Source: Pseudomonadota bacterium (GTDB lineage: Bacteria; Pseudomonadota; Gammaproteobacteria; CALCKW01). From it: 41,669 bases of DNA. Positions 31,235 through 40,279 of this stretch are shown piece by piece. Below the pieces are notes generated by a model. The model was not told the origin of the DNA. It saw nothing but the letters and a program-made list of their open reading frames with translations, and searched no databases. Every line of letters starts with the position of its first letter. Position 1 is the stretch's first letter. The position numbers were made by a program, and so were the translations under genes. The DNA lies in NCBI GenBank assembly GCA_039196715.1, contig JBCCUP010000039.1, positions 1 through 41,669 of the forward strand, written 5' to 3'.

Positions 31235-31384
31235 AGCGAGACTCCTCAGCCCATCTGGTGTGAGTGTACCAACACCCACACGGCCAAAAGACGACCGAGA
31301 CCACAGACCCGGCCATCGCCAGCACCACCGGTGCAGGACGGCAGAGCGCCGTCGGTCACGGCGTTACGCGCGCGGCGCCGGCCC

Positions 31385-32041
31385 TCAGCCGTCAGATTCG
31401 CGGGCTACCGACACAGCGTGCGACTGTTCGAAAAACTCGAGCATCACGCTGGCTGGGACCGCCAGCGACATGTTCGGTTCACGCTGCAGGGTGCCCTCGA
31501 AGTCACGCGCACCGAAGCCGGTCACCAGGCCCGCAAGCAGCGCCCGGCCAGCGTGACAGGCGATCAGGGCGCCTCCGGATTGACCGGCCTCGACCAGCGG
31601 CGTGATACGCGCTGCGCCGCGCCAATCGCCGAGGTAGACGCCCTCGCCGACGGTCTGAAACTGCCCCGCGGGCCAGCCGAAGGCCCAGACGGCTTCACCC
31701 GCCTGAAGCGTGCGGTCAAGCAGGGTCACCGGTGTCGCACGCAAGGTTGGCACCGTCAGCAAGGCCAGGTCACGTTCGGCGTCGTACTGCACGTGGGACG
31801 CGGCGTACCAGGCGCCGTCGATGTGCACCTGCGGTTGCGGGTTGCCGACCAGCCCGTGCCAGACGGTGACCACGCGGTCGTGTGCAACCACCACACCGGA
31901 CTGTTGAATGCCATCGGACACGGCCACCTTGACCACGGCATCGCGGAGCCCGCCGGCAATGTGCGCGCTGTCGCAGGCCGCCTGGGCGTGGGTCAGCGGC
32001 GCGTGGAGAAGCATCAGGGATATCAGCAGTCGGAAGAACAC
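31385..32041 (-). CDS. Secreted trypsin-like serine protease
   Basis: A 218-residue predicted periplasmic or secreted protein. It has a signal peptide (FFRLLISLMLLHAPLTHAQA) and a chymotrypsin-fold domain. The triad can be placed at His62 (VVTVWHG), Asp91 (ERDLALL) and Ser155 (EAGQSGGALI). No PDZ domain follows, so it is not DegP-like. The GTG at 32041 is chosen because it puts the signal peptide at the N-terminus; a longer frame runs to 32137. It is divergent from a prepilin gene. Confidence 0.85.
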   Translation of the reverse strand: MFFRLLISLMLLHAPLTHAQAACDSAHIAGGLRDAVVKVAVSDGIQQSGVVVAHDRVVTVWHGLVGNPQPQVHIDGAWYAASHVQYDAERDLALLTVPTLRATPVTLLDRTLQAGEAVWAFGWPAGQFQTVGEGVYLGDWRGAARITPLVEAGQSGGALIACHAGRALLAGLVTGFGARDFEGTLQREPNMSLAVPASVMLEFFEQSHAVSVARESDG

Positions 32042-32209
32042 CGGTGAACTCGGCAAGGCGTGCGAGCCGAAGTGTAGTAGACGGGCTGGCGTTGCAGTAA
32101 AGCGACAGCACCAAGCAGAGCAAACCTGTTCTGCCACCGGCGTCGGCGCCGCGTGCTTTCCCCGTGCAGCGCGGCCGGGCAGGCTCAGTCACCACAACGG
32201 AGAACTGAC

Positions 32210-32845
32210 ATGAAAACACAACGCGGATTCACCTTGATCGAGATCGCACTGGTGTTGGTGGTGGTGGGTCTCATCCTCGGCGGCGTGCTCAAGGGGCAAT
32301 CGGTGATCGAAAACGCGCGCGTGCGCTCGCTGGCCAACCAGATCCACGGCATCAACGCGGCCTGGTATGCCTTCATTGACCGCTACCGCGCCCTCCCCGG
32401 CGATCTCACCACCGCCAGCACCCAACTCGATACCGCCCTTGCAAATGGCGACGGCAACGGCAAGGTCAACAGCGCTCAGGAAGTGGCGCTGGTGTGGCAA
32501 CACCTCGCCAGCGGCGGCTTCATTTCCGGTCGCTTCGACGGCAATGCCGAGAGCGCGGGCACAACAGGAGACACCGAGTGCGCCGCCAGCACGTGCCCAC
32601 AGAACCCCTACGGCGGTTTCTTCAAACTCAGCAGTGGCACCGACGGTACGGGTACGGTGCATCTCATCACCGGCGCCAACATCTCACCCGCCGCTCTGCT
32701 GCAGCTGGATCTGAAAATCGACGATGGTGACCCGGACACGGGGGCGTTCATCAGCTTCCCCGCCGATGACGCGTGCACCAGCGACGGCGCCTGGAAAGTG
32801 GACGCCGCATCGGCAAGCTGCAGTGGTGCGTGGATCGGCTTCTGA
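32210..32845 (+). CDS. Prepilin-type N-terminal methylation protein (solitary pseudopilin)
   Basis: A 211-residue type IV pilin-like protein. The N-terminus MKTQRGFTLIEIALVLVVVGLILGGVLKG has the prepilin peptidase site after Gly6, Phe as the first mature residue and Glu at +5. The rest is a globular Ser/Thr/Gly-rich domain with cysteine pairs (TECAASTCPQ and a second pair near the C-terminus). A GGAG site precedes the ATG at 32210. No other pilus or type II secretion gene is nearby, so it may be a minor pilin used by machinery encoded elsewhere. Confidence 0.9.
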   Translation: MKTQRGFTLIEIALVLVVVGLILGGVLKGQSVIENARVRSLANQIHGINAAWYAFIDRYRALPGDLTTASTQLDTALANGDGNGKVNSAQEVALVWQHLASGGFISGRFDGNAESAGTTGDTECAASTCPQNPYGGFFKLSSGTDGTGTVHLITGANISPAALLQLDLKIDDGDPDTGAFISFPADDACTSDGAWKVDAASASCSGAWIGF

Positions 32846-32887
32846 TGGGCTCCGGTCACACCGGCGCGTCGCGAACCGGCGCCGGCG

Positions 32888-33913
32888 TCACCCCGCCAAC
32901 AGGCTCGCTCCACCGACGAAATGCACGATCGCCGTGGCCTTGTAGACGAGCGACAACGTGGCGTGGTGGCCCGCCGCGACATCGGGCCGCCGGTTGGAAA
33001 CCACAAGCGGTGTGTCGTGAGAGGGCTCGATTCGGTGACGCGCCGACCGAATCGAGTCCTCGCGCAACTCGGCGTCGACATCGTGCTGGATCGCGTCCTT
33101 CGCCGCCTGCCACTCGTGCTGGTCGATGTCGCCGTCGGCATTCGCATCAAAGCGCGCAAGCAGCTCACGACGGTTGGCCTTCAACGCGCGCAAGCGGTCC
33201 AGCCAGCGCGCCTTGCGCACCTCGGCGCCCGTGTCCGGGCGGTGGCTCGAAAACCGACCCAACACGTAAACCGGCGCACCCGGGCGCAGGTACTGCACGG
33301 TGTAGATGCTGTTGCCGATGCGCTCCTCCCAGACGTCAGCGCTCAGGCAGTGGACGCGTCCCGGCGCGGTGCGAACCACGCAGTGACCGCTCGGGTCTTC
33401 AATGACGAAGCCGGCGGGCATGTCCGACGCGGTGGGCAAGTCGCCGTAGCCGCCGACCCACTCCGTGAGGCTCGCGAACACGCTGCGGTTCCGACGCACC
33501 TCGACCACGCTCACGGCAAACCACACACACTCGGGCATGCCGCGAAATGGCCGGTGCTGGACACCCTCCCGCGCCCGCGCTACACCCTGCACCGCTACGT
33601 GGCCTTGTGCCGCAGTTGCAATTGCTGTTGTGGGGGTGTCGGTGATGAGGTGCGCTTTGCGACGGTGCTGCGTGCCCCGCAGCAAGTAGAAGCCAGCGAC
33701 ACCGAGCGCAACCAGCCCGACCACAACCGACCAGCCTGCATAGGGCAGGATGACCATCACACGGGCCTGCAGGGCTACGTAGACCGCCGCGGCGACCGCC
33801 GCGCTGCCGCCCACCCGCGCGACCTCACGGCGCAGCATGCGCGAGGCCGACTGACCCGACCGCAGAACCGCCGCGACATCGACGTCCCCGGCGACACCGA
33901 GCAGCTCCTTCAT
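32888..33913 (-). CDS. GIDE-like membrane protein with an EF-hand
   Basis: A 341-residue protein with membrane segments near residues 38-56 and 60-78 and a third hydrophobic stretch near the C-terminus. The middle part (PFRGMPECVWFAVSVVE, then GFVIEDPSGHCVVRTAPGRVHCLS, and GAPVYVLGRFS) matches the GIDE domain that in eukaryotes belongs to membrane E3 ligases; no RING domain is present here. Residues 256-267 (DANADGDIDQHE) are a textbook calcium-binding EF-hand loop. It overlaps lemA by four bases, a pairing often seen in bacteria. Function is unknown; a calcium-responsive envelope role is inference. Confidence 0.85.
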   Translation of the reverse strand: MKELLGVAGDVDVAAVLRSGQSASRMLRREVARVGGSAAVAAAVYVALQARVMVILPYAGWSVVVGLVALGVAGFYLLRGTQHRRKAHLITDTPTTAIATAAQGHVAVQGVARAREGVQHRPFRGMPECVWFAVSVVEVRRNRSVFASLTEWVGGYGDLPTASDMPAGFVIEDPSGHCVVRTAPGRVHCLSADVWEERIGNSIYTVQYLRPGAPVYVLGRFSSHRPDTGAEVRKARWLDRLRALKANRRELLARFDANADGDIDQHEWQAAKDAIQHDVDAELREDSIRSARHRIEPSHDTPLVVSNRRPDVAAGHHATLSLVYKATAIVHFVGGASLLAG

Positions 33914-34509
33914 GAGGCGCGCCGAATGTCCTCAACCGGGTTGAAGAGCGTGGCCACGTTGACATCGGCCTTCTTGGCCTCGGGCACCACCAGCAAGTCG
34001 GCAGAGACGAACGCGAAAGCGCGCGCCACGATCACGGCCGGAAACTCGGCGATGGCGATGTTGTTCGCGTTCACCGACGCGTTGTAGAACTCGCGCCGGT
34101 CGGCGATGCTGTCTTCGAGCGTGCTGACCCGACTCTGCAAGTGGGTGAAGGACTCGTCGGCCTTCAACTCCGGGTAGTTCTCAGCGAGCGCAAACAGCCC
34201 GCCGAGACTCGAGCCCAACAGCGCCTCTGCGGCCCCGAGCGCGCCGACATCGCCCCGTTCACGCGCCTGCTCCACACCCGCGCGCGCATTGACCACGGCT
34301 TCGAGTGTGTCGCGTTCGTACGCCATGTATTGCTGACAGGTCGCCACCAGGTTCGGCAGCTCGTCGTGGCGCTGTTGCAGCAGCACGTCGATGTTGCTCC
34401 AGGCCTCCGACACATTGTGCTTGACGCGAACCAAGCGGTTGTAGATCTGGACCAGCCAGATCAACGCAACGGCGACGATGGCGCCGATCAACAGAGTGGA
34501 AATGTCCAT
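33910..34509 (-). CDS. lemA: LemA family protein
   Basis: A 199-residue protein with one N-terminal membrane helix (LLIGAIVAVALIWLVQIYNRLV) and a long helical bundle. LemA hallmarks are VKHNVSEAWSNIDVLLQQRHDELPNLV, the YERDTLEAVV helix and REFYNASVNANNIAI. The family function is not defined. The ATG at 34509 has a GAGG site; an upstream ATG at 34572 is unlikely. It is the first gene of a two-gene operon with the GIDE-like protein. Confidence 0.93.
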   Translation of the reverse strand: MDISTLLIGAIVAVALIWLVQIYNRLVRVKHNVSEAWSNIDVLLQQRHDELPNLVATCQQYMAYERDTLEAVVNARAGVEQARERGDVGALGAAEALLGSSLGGLFALAENYPELKADESFTHLQSRVSTLEDSIADRREFYNASVNANNIAIAEFPAVIVARAFAFVSADLLVVPEAKKADVNVATLFNPVEDIRRAS

Positions 34510-34681
34510 GGAACTGCCTCGATTCGAACGGGTTGCACGCCGTGGCCGGTGTTTCCGTGGAAAGACCGCCACTCAGGGCATGTAACGGTCGCCGTGGGCG
34601 CTTTTTGAGCGCGGTCGGGCGCATTCGACGTGGGCAAAGCGCAGACTGTGACGCAGTTCACACTGAGGTGGCTCGCAGACC

Positions 34682-36091
34682 TCAGAGATCGAGCTCGCTG
34701 ATCTTTCGCGTCAGGGTGTTACGGCCCCAGCCCAACAAGCGGGCGGCATCCTGGCGCCGGCCACCGGTCGCCGTGAGTGCCGCGCCGATCAGCGTGCGTT
34801 CGAGCGACTTGGTCGCGTCGGTCATCAGGCCGGTCTGCCCGTTGGACAGCGCGCCATCGGCCCACTGCCTGAGCAGGGTTGTCCAGTCACCGGCTGTGGT
34901 GGTGTCGTCGGTGTCCGGGTTGCGCAGGGTGTCCGGCAGGTCGGAAATGTGCAATTCACGGCCGCTGGCCATCACTGTAAGCCAGTGGGCGGTGTTTTCG
35001 AGTTGGCGCACATTGCCCGGCCAGGACAAGCGGGACAGGTAATCCAACACCTCCTGCGTCGGTTGCTTCCGGGTCACGCCGAGTTCGGTGGCCGAGTGCG
35101 TGAGAAAGTGTTCGAGCAACAGCGGGATGTCCTCACGCCGCTCACGCAGGGGGGGGACCCGCAAGCGGATCACGTTCAGCCGGTGGAACAGGTCTTCGCG
35201 AAATTCGCCGTTCGCAACCCGGGTTTCCAGGTCCTGGTGCGTCGCCGCGACGATCCGGACGTCCGCTTGCAGCGGCCGCGCCCCGCCCACGCGAAAGAAC
35301 TCGCCGTCGGACAGTACACGCAGGAGCCGGGTCTGCAAATCACTCGGCATATCGCCGATTTCATCGAGGAACAGCGTGCCGCCGTTCGCCTGTTCAAAAC
35401 GCCCAATGCGCTGGGTTTGCGCACCGGTAAAGGCACCCCGCTCGTGCCCAAACAGCTCGGACTCCATCAACTCGCGGGGAATGGCCGCCATGTTCAAAGC
35501 GATAAACGGGCTGGCAGCCCGCGGGCTGTGACGGTGGAGGGCGCGGGCGATGAGCTCCTTGCCCGTGCCCGACTCACCGTTGATGAGCACGGTGATGTTG
35601 GAGCGGGACAGCCGCCCGATGGCACGAAAGACATCCTGCATGGCGGACGCCGCGCCGATGATGTCGGTCAGCGTGTCAGGGGTGGCATCTTCGGCCACCG
35701 CCGTGTGCCGACTGGACCGGCTGTGGGCCGCTGCGCGCTGCGCCAGCTCGACCGCGGCGTCGATGTCGAACGGTTTGGGTAAGTAGTCGAAGGCACCGCC
35801 CTCGTAGGCGTTGACCGCGCTGTCGAGGTCCGAGTGGGCGGTCATGACAATCACGGGCAGGTCGCTGTGCATACCTTGCACCGTCCGCATGAAGCTGATC
35901 CCGTCCATACCGGGCATGCGCACGTCGGTGATGATTGCGTCCGGGAGTGCCGGCGACGCATCGAGCTGGTCGATGACTTCTTCACCGTGCTCGAATGTGC
36001 GCACACTGATGTCCGCCTTCTCCAGTGCGCGCGACAACACCCAACGGATTGACCGGTCGTCGTCGACGACCCAAACGGTGTCAGCGCTCAT
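34682..36091 (-). CDS. ntrC: Nitrogen regulation response regulator NtrC
   Basis: Sigma-54 enhancer-binding activator of nitrogen assimilation genes. The 469-residue protein has a receiver domain with Asp56 (AIITDVRMPGMDG) as phosphorylation site. Its AAA+ domain carries Walker A GESGTGKE, the sigma-54 contact loop ELFGHERGAFTGA and Walker B GGTLFLDEIGD. The C-terminal Fis-type helix-turn-helix is ATGGRRQDAARLLGWGRNTLTRKI. The ATG at 36091 overlaps the ntrB stop as ATGA. Its likely binding sites are visible at 37293, 37315 and 39788. Confidence 0.97.
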   Translation of the reverse strand: MSADTVWVVDDDRSIRWVLSRALEKADISVRTFEHGEEVIDQLDASPALPDAIITDVRMPGMDGISFMRTVQGMHSDLPVIVMTAHSDLDSAVNAYEGGAFDYLPKPFDIDAAVELAQRAAAHSRSSRHTAVAEDATPDTLTDIIGAASAMQDVFRAIGRLSRSNITVLINGESGTGKELIARALHRHSPRAASPFIALNMAAIPRELMESELFGHERGAFTGAQTQRIGRFEQANGGTLFLDEIGDMPSDLQTRLLRVLSDGEFFRVGGARPLQADVRIVAATHQDLETRVANGEFREDLFHRLNVIRLRVPPLRERREDIPLLLEHFLTHSATELGVTRKQPTQEVLDYLSRLSWPGNVRQLENTAHWLTVMASGRELHISDLPDTLRNPDTDDTTTAGDWTTLLRQWADGALSNGQTGLMTDATKSLERTLIGAALTATGGRRQDAARLLGWGRNTLTRKISELDL

Positions 36092-37161
36092 GCATCCGAC
36101 TCCAGAGGTAAATATAGTGAAAAGACCGTGTTGCCGGGCACGGAGTGGCATTCGATCAGGCCACCGTGTCGCCCGATCAAGGACTGCGCTATGGGCAACC
36201 CGAGTCCGGTGCCGTCTGCACGGCCGGTGATCAACGGCAAGAACAAGGTGTCGGCGATCTCTGGCGGCACGCCGGAGCCGGTGTCGCACACCTGGATGAC
36301 ACCGACGAGCCGGTGCACCGAGGACCCGATGGTGAAGTTCTGCACCACCCGGGTTCGCAGGGTCAGGACGCCCGCCTCACCGATCGCCTGCAGGGCGTTG
36401 AGTCCGACGTTCAGCAGGGCTTGCACCAGCCACTCGCGGTCGCCGTTCAACGGCGGCAGCGAGGGGTCGTAGTCGCGTTCGATTTCGACCTGTTCGGACG
36501 CTTCGGATTCGAGCAGCGGCAACACGTACTCGGTGACCTGATGCAGGTTCAGCGGCGCGAGGTTGGGCCGGTCGGCCGGCCCCGACAACCGATCGATCAG
36601 GCGCTGCAGACGGTCTGCCTCGTCGATGATGATGCGCGTGTATTCCTTCAGGCCGTCTTCGTCGAGCTCGCGCTCGAGCAACTGTGCCGCACCGCGAAGC
36701 CCACCGAGGGGGTTCTTCACCTCGTGCGCGAGGCCGCGAAGCAACAGCCGGCTCGACTCGGACTGCGCCAGCAACGCATCCTCGCGCGCGATGCGCAATT
36801 GCCGATCGAGCGAGCTGATTTCGAGCAACACACCGCTGTCGAGCAGCGGTGCAGCGCGCACATCGGCAATCACACGGCCACCGTGGCGCAATTCGAGGGG
36901 GGTTTCGCGCTCGGTCAGCGGTTGGCCGGTTGCCGCCGACTCTTCGAGGTGGGCAACCACCTTGTCCGGCATGCCGAGCAACGCAATGACAGGCTGGCCC
37001 ATGGCCATACGCATGCTGATCGACAACAGCTCTTCTGCCGCAGAATTCATCGATTCCACGACCAGGTCGTGCGAGAGCTGCAGCACAGCCGTGCCGAGTG
37101 CATCGAGCACCGCCACCGTGTCCCACTCACGCAAGTCAACCATCCGTTGCCAGCCATTCAA
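36088..37161 (-). CDS. ntrB: Nitrogen regulation sensor kinase NtrB
   Basis: Histidine kinase/phosphatase that sets NtrC phosphorylation in response to PII. About 357 residues, with no membrane helix, so cytosolic. A PAS domain is followed by the H-box RGLAHEVKNPLGGLRGAAQLL. Nucleotide-binding boxes follow: LVQALLNVGLNALQAIGEAG (N), VCDTGSGVPPE (G1) and GRADGTGLGLPIAQSLIGRHGG (G2). An ATG at 37143 is an alternative start; neither has a good ribosome binding site. A pair of NtrC-like sites lies 130-170 bases upstream. Confidence 0.96.
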   Translation of the reverse strand: MNGWQRMVDLREWDTVAVLDALGTAVLQLSHDLVVESMNSAAEELLSISMRMAMGQPVIALLGMPDKVVAHLEESAATGQPLTERETPLELRHGGRVIADVRAAPLLDSGVLLEISSLDRQLRIAREDALLAQSESSRLLLRGLAHEVKNPLGGLRGAAQLLERELDEDGLKEYTRIIIDEADRLQRLIDRLSGPADRPNLAPLNLHQVTEYVLPLLESEASEQVEIERDYDPSLPPLNGDREWLVQALLNVGLNALQAIGEAGVLTLRTRVVQNFTIGSSVHRLVGVIQVCDTGSGVPPEIADTLFLPLITGRADGTGLGLPIAQSLIGRHGGLIECHSVPGNTVFSLYLPLESDA

Positions 37162-37292
37162 TCATCGCATGTCCGTTATGGTGCGATTTTTGGACCGTCT
37201 GGCCGAATTGGAATTTTTTATATCTATTTCAATGAGTTGTAGAAAAACCAACGCGGAAATTCGCGTGTTTCAGCCGTTCAGACGATTCGCGA

Positions 37293-37309
37293 TGCACTCT
37301 ATAGGTGCA
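37293..37309. promoter_or_regulatory. NtrC binding site upstream of ntrB
   Basis: TGCACTCTATAGGTGCA matches the NtrC consensus TGCACY-N5-RGTGCA at every fixed position. It lies about 130-150 bases upstream of ntrB and just beyond the end of the DUF4124 gene. With the neighbouring site it suggests autoregulation of ntrBC. Confidence 0.8.
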
Positions 37310-37314
37310 TTTTG

Positions 37315-37331
37315 CGCCCCAATAGGGTGCG
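37315..37331. promoter_or_regulatory. Second, weaker NtrC-like site upstream of ntrB
   Basis: CGCCCCAATAGGGTGCG keeps most of the consensus, with a good RGTGC half. Its centre is 22 bases, two helical turns, from the centre of the perfect site, so two dimers could bind cooperatively on one face of the DNA. Confidence 0.5.
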
Positions 37332-37353
37332 CATCAAGGCCGTCAGGCTGAGG

Positions 37354-38013
37354 TCAATCGGTGTTCGGGAAGGCTTCTGCGGGCACGGCCGTCTCCGGTC
37401 GCACGGCATCGGTGACGCTGGGGTGCATCAGTCCGGACTGGCGGTTGATGATGCTCGGCCGCAAGACATGCACCGTGCGCTCTCCGCTGGTGGCAACGCG
37501 CTGGTCGGCGCCATCCCGCACATCCACGCGCAAGGTGTGCGAGCCGCGGTCGACGCCCTGCAGTGTCAACACGTTGGCACGTCCACGCGCCAGTTCGCGC
37601 CCGTCCAGAAGCACCGCCAATTCCTGATCCGCACCGAGCCCGGGCGACACCGAGACGGTGACCTGAAGCGCACCGCCGCCACTCCAATAGGCTTCGCCTG
37701 CGGTCGGTGACAGGATTTCGACATCGGGCACCACGGCCGAGACCTCCTGAGCCTCGGGCGCAACCGTCGCGCCAGACTCGCTCCCCCAACTGACCCAGGT
37801 GCCGTCTGACGCCGCGTCTTCGTCGGACACGTCGGGCTCAGCCTGACGCAACGCCGGCAACACGGTGAGGTTGTCCGGCAGCACCACCTCCGTCGCCTGT
37901 GTGCCCTGGGGCTCGTCGGTGTAGACCAGGTTGCCGTCGGCGTCGCGGTAGCTGTACACGGTGGCCAACGCCTGCCCGCTGATCATTGCAAGCACTATCA
38001 GGCTGAATTTCAT
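37354..38013 (-). CDS. DUF4124 domain periplasmic protein
   Basis: A 219-residue exported protein: signal peptide FSLIVLAMISGQALA, then the DUF4124 core VYSYRDADGNLVYTDEPQG, a polar acidic linker, and a beta-rich Ig-like region (VEILSPTAGEAYWSGGGALQVTVSVSPGLGADQELAVLLDG). The function of DUF4124 is unknown. The ATG at 38013 has GGAAG upstream. Genes of this type often sit between glnA and ntrB in gammaproteobacteria. It follows the glnA terminator, so it may have its own promoter. A half-site GGTGCA is at about 38054-38059. Confidence 0.88.
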   Translation of the reverse strand: MKFSLIVLAMISGQALATVYSYRDADGNLVYTDEPQGTQATEVVLPDNLTVLPALRQAEPDVSDEDAASDGTWVSWGSESGATVAPEAQEVSAVVPDVEILSPTAGEAYWSGGGALQVTVSVSPGLGADQELAVLLDGRELARGRANVLTLQGVDRGSHTLRVDVRDGADQRVATSGERTVHVLRPSIINRQSGLMHPSVTDAVRPETAVPAEAFPNTD

Positions 38014-38058
38014 GGGCAGGGCTTCCGGGTTACGCGGGTGTGTTGCCACTTTAGGTGC

Positions 38059-38087
38059 AAAAAAAACGCCCGCACAGTCGCGGGCGT
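38059..38087 (-). terminator. Rho-independent terminator of glnA
   Basis: Reading the minus strand, ACGCCCGC and GCGGGCGT form a perfect stem with a six-base loop, followed by eight T. It lies about 50 bases after the glnA stop. Confidence 0.92.
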
Positions 38088-38137
38088 TCGCTTTTTCTGC
38101 GCGGGCAGCGCATACGCCGCCGCCCGCAACAGGCGGC

Positions 38138-39553
38138 TTACACGCTGTAGTACAGCTCGTACTCTTTGGGGTGCACCTGCAAGCTCATCTCGGTGACCTC
38201 CTCCTGCTTGAGGTCGATGTAGGCGTTGATCATGTCGTCGCTCATGACGCCGCCGGCGGTCAGAAAGCCGCGGTCCTGGTCAAGCGCCTCCAGCGCGTCA
38301 CCGAGGCTGCGCGCCACCTGGGGAATCGCCTTTTCCTCCTCGGGCGGCAGGTCGTAGAGGTCCTTGTCCATCGCGTCGCCCGGATTGATCTGATTCTTGA
38401 TCCCGTCGAGTCCCGCCATCATCAGGGCCGTGAAGCACAGATAGGGGTTGGCCGTGGGGTCCGGGAAGCGGACTTCGATGCGCCGGCCTTTCGGGCTGGA
38501 GACGTAGGGGATGCGAATCGACGCCGAGCGGTTGCGTGCAGAGTAGGCCAGCATCACAGGGGCCTCGAAGCCCGGCACCAGGCGTTTGTAGCTGTTGACC
38601 GATGCGTTGGCAAAGGCGTTGATGGCCTTGGCGTGCGCGATCACCCCGCCGATGTAGTAGAGCGCGGTCTGCGAGAGGCCACCGTAGAGGTCGCCGGCAA
38701 AGATGTTCTCGCCACCGAGCGACAGCGACTGGTGCACATGCATGCCACTGCCGTTGTCGCCGACCAGAGGCTTGGGCATGAAGGTGGCGGTCTTGCCGTA
38801 CTGGTGCGCCACGTTGTGCACAACGTACTTCAGCACCTGGTTCTGGTCAGCGCGCCGCACCAGTGTGTTGAACTTGGTGCCGATTTCGCACTGCCCACCG
38901 GTCGCCACTTCGTGGTGGTGGACTTCCACATCCAGGCCCATCTGCTCGAGCACCACGCACATCGCCGCGCGCATGTCGTAGAGCGAGTCGACGGGTGGCA
39001 CCGGGAAATAACCGCCCTTGATGCCAGGCCGGTGCCCATAGTTACCTTCCTCGTAGGTCTTTGCCGTGTTGGTGCAGAGCTCGACAGAATCGATCTTCGC
39101 GAAGGTGTCGCCGATCCGTGTGCCGAAACGCACGTCGTCGAACACGAAAAATTCCGGCTCCGGCCCGAAGTAAGCGGTGTCGGCGATGCCCGTTGACTGC
39201 AGGTACGCCTCGGCGCGCTTGGCCACCGATCGGGGGCACCGCTCGTACCCCTGCAAGGTCGACGGCTCGATGATGTCGCACCGCAAGTTGAGCGTCGGCT
39301 CCTCGGTAAACGGGTCCATGACCGCAGAGCTTGCGTCCGGCAACATGATCATGTCCGACGCCTGAATGCCTTTCCAGCCGGATATCGAAGAACCGTCAAA
39401 CATCTGCCCGTCCTCGAACAGGTCCTCGTCAACCACCGAGGCCGGCACTGACACATGCTGTTCCTTACCCCGCGTATCGGTGAACCGCAGATCAACGAAG
39501 CGCACGTCGTTGTCACGTATGAGGTCGATGACCTCGCTACCAATCTCAACCAT
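38138..39553 (-). CDS. glnA: Glutamine synthetase, type I (beta subdivision)
   Basis: Makes glutamine from glutamate, ammonia and ATP as a dodecamer. The 471-residue protein has [12 protein letters not shown], the metal-binding EPEFFVFD, the [11 protein letters not shown] and NRSASIRIP blocks, and the adenylylation site [11 protein letters not shown]. The last marks the GSI-beta subclass, regulated by GlnE. The ATG at 39553 has AGGAGA upstream. A sigma-54 promoter and a perfect NtrC site lie 130-250 bases upstream, so nitrogen control by NtrBC is well supported. Confidence 0.98.
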   Translation of the reverse strand: MVEIGSEVIDLIRDNDVRFVDLRFTDTRGKEQHVSVPASVVDEDLFEDGQMFDGSSISGWKGIQASDMIMLPDASSAVMDPFTEEPTLNLRCDIIEPSTLQGYERCPRSVAKRAEAYLQSTGIADTAYFGPEPEFFVFDDVRFGTRIGDTFAKIDSVELCTNTAKTYEEGNYGHRPGIKGGYFPVPPVDSLYDMRAAMCVVLEQMGLDVEVHHHEVATGGQCEIGTKFNTLVRRADQNQVLKYVVHNVAHQYGKTATFMPKPLVGDNGSGMHVHQSLSLGGENIFAGDLYGGLSQTALYYIGGVIAHAKAINAFANASVNSYKRLVPGFEAPVMLAYSARNRSASIRIPYVSSPKGRRIEVRFPDPTANPYLCFTALMMAGLDGIKNQINPGDAMDKDLYDLPPEEEKAIPQVARSLGDALEALDQDRGFLTAGGVMSDDMINAYIDLKQEEVTEMSLQVHPKEYELYYSV

Positions 39554-39683
39554 GGGGGTCTTGTCTCCTGAATCGTGAAGCGTGGGAAAGGCGGTTAGTC
39601 GCGCCACGCAAGTGGTGGTAACGCGCGGGTCGCGCGGGCACCACAGAGGAGCGTAGTGCCCAGACGACGTCACAACACGCCGG

Positions 39684-39699
39684 AGCAGGTTGTGTACCA
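39684..39699 (-). promoter_or_regulatory. Sigma-54 promoter of glnA
   Basis: On the minus strand TGGTACACAACCTGCT matches the -24/-12 consensus TGGCAC-N5-TTGCW with two mismatches and correct GG-to-GC spacing. Transcription would begin near 39674. The NtrC site at 39788-39804 is then about 120 bases upstream of the start, the usual enhancer distance. Confidence 0.75.
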
Positions 39700-39787
39700 G
39701 CTTTCTGAATCGGCTTTTTCTGCTTTTTCAATGCGTTATTGACTGGCACACGCGCCATGCACTGCTGCTGTGCGGAAAAGTCTGAAA

Positions 39788-39804
39788 TGCACCTCTTTGG
39801 TGCA
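39788..39804. promoter_or_regulatory. NtrC enhancer site upstream of glnA
   Basis: TGCACCTCTTTGGTGCA is a perfect match to the NtrC consensus. It is placed to activate the sigma-54 promoter of glnA at 39684-39699. Being in the shared glnA-glnII gap, it might also influence glnII, though that start is more than 600 bases away. Confidence 0.88.
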
Positions 39805-40064
39805 ATCCGTGTAAATTCAACGGATTCACCTGGCCCTCCGGCAGCCGATTGGCGCGGTTGGCGACGACCCGAGAAAAAAGTCTACCGCCCCACCTGTCAC
39901 CTCCGAGAGCGAGTTGCACTGAGAAATCGCGGTTGCCGACACGAGGCGGGGCACGGCGACGTGTGAACGCACGAGGACGGGGGAACCACCGCACTGCGCC
40001 GGGCGCGTGACGAAGCGCATGCCACCAGAGTTTCGCTAAGTCTCTGTATCAAAACATTTTATCT

Positions 40065-40090
40065 ACCAGTACCAGAAACAGACCAGTACC
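40065..40090 (+). repeat. Direct repeat ACCAGTACC, two copies
   Basis: Identical nine-base copies at 40065-40073 and 40082-40090 are 17 bases apart, within an AT-rich island in a high-GC gap. The spacing and place suggest a regulator binding site or a promoter region for glnII, but no known regulator is implied by the sequence. Confidence 0.5.
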
Positions 40091-40279
40091 GGGTTAACAC
40101 AAATGAAGGACGAGCCGGCCGGGGACGGAGCTGCGTTTTTTCGGGAAATTCGCGGGTGAGTGCGAGAGAAAGCGTGCCGTGAAAACCGGCGCCACGTCAC
40201 ATCACGTCAACGCGGTTGCTGCATTCCGACGGAATCTGGCAGACTTGATCTGTTGTGCCTGAATGAAATGCCCACGGGC

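Noticed and set aside
39737-39760. TGGCAC-containing stretch as a sigma-54 promoter on the plus strand
   Set aside because: The distance between the GG and GC elements is two bases too long for sigma-54.
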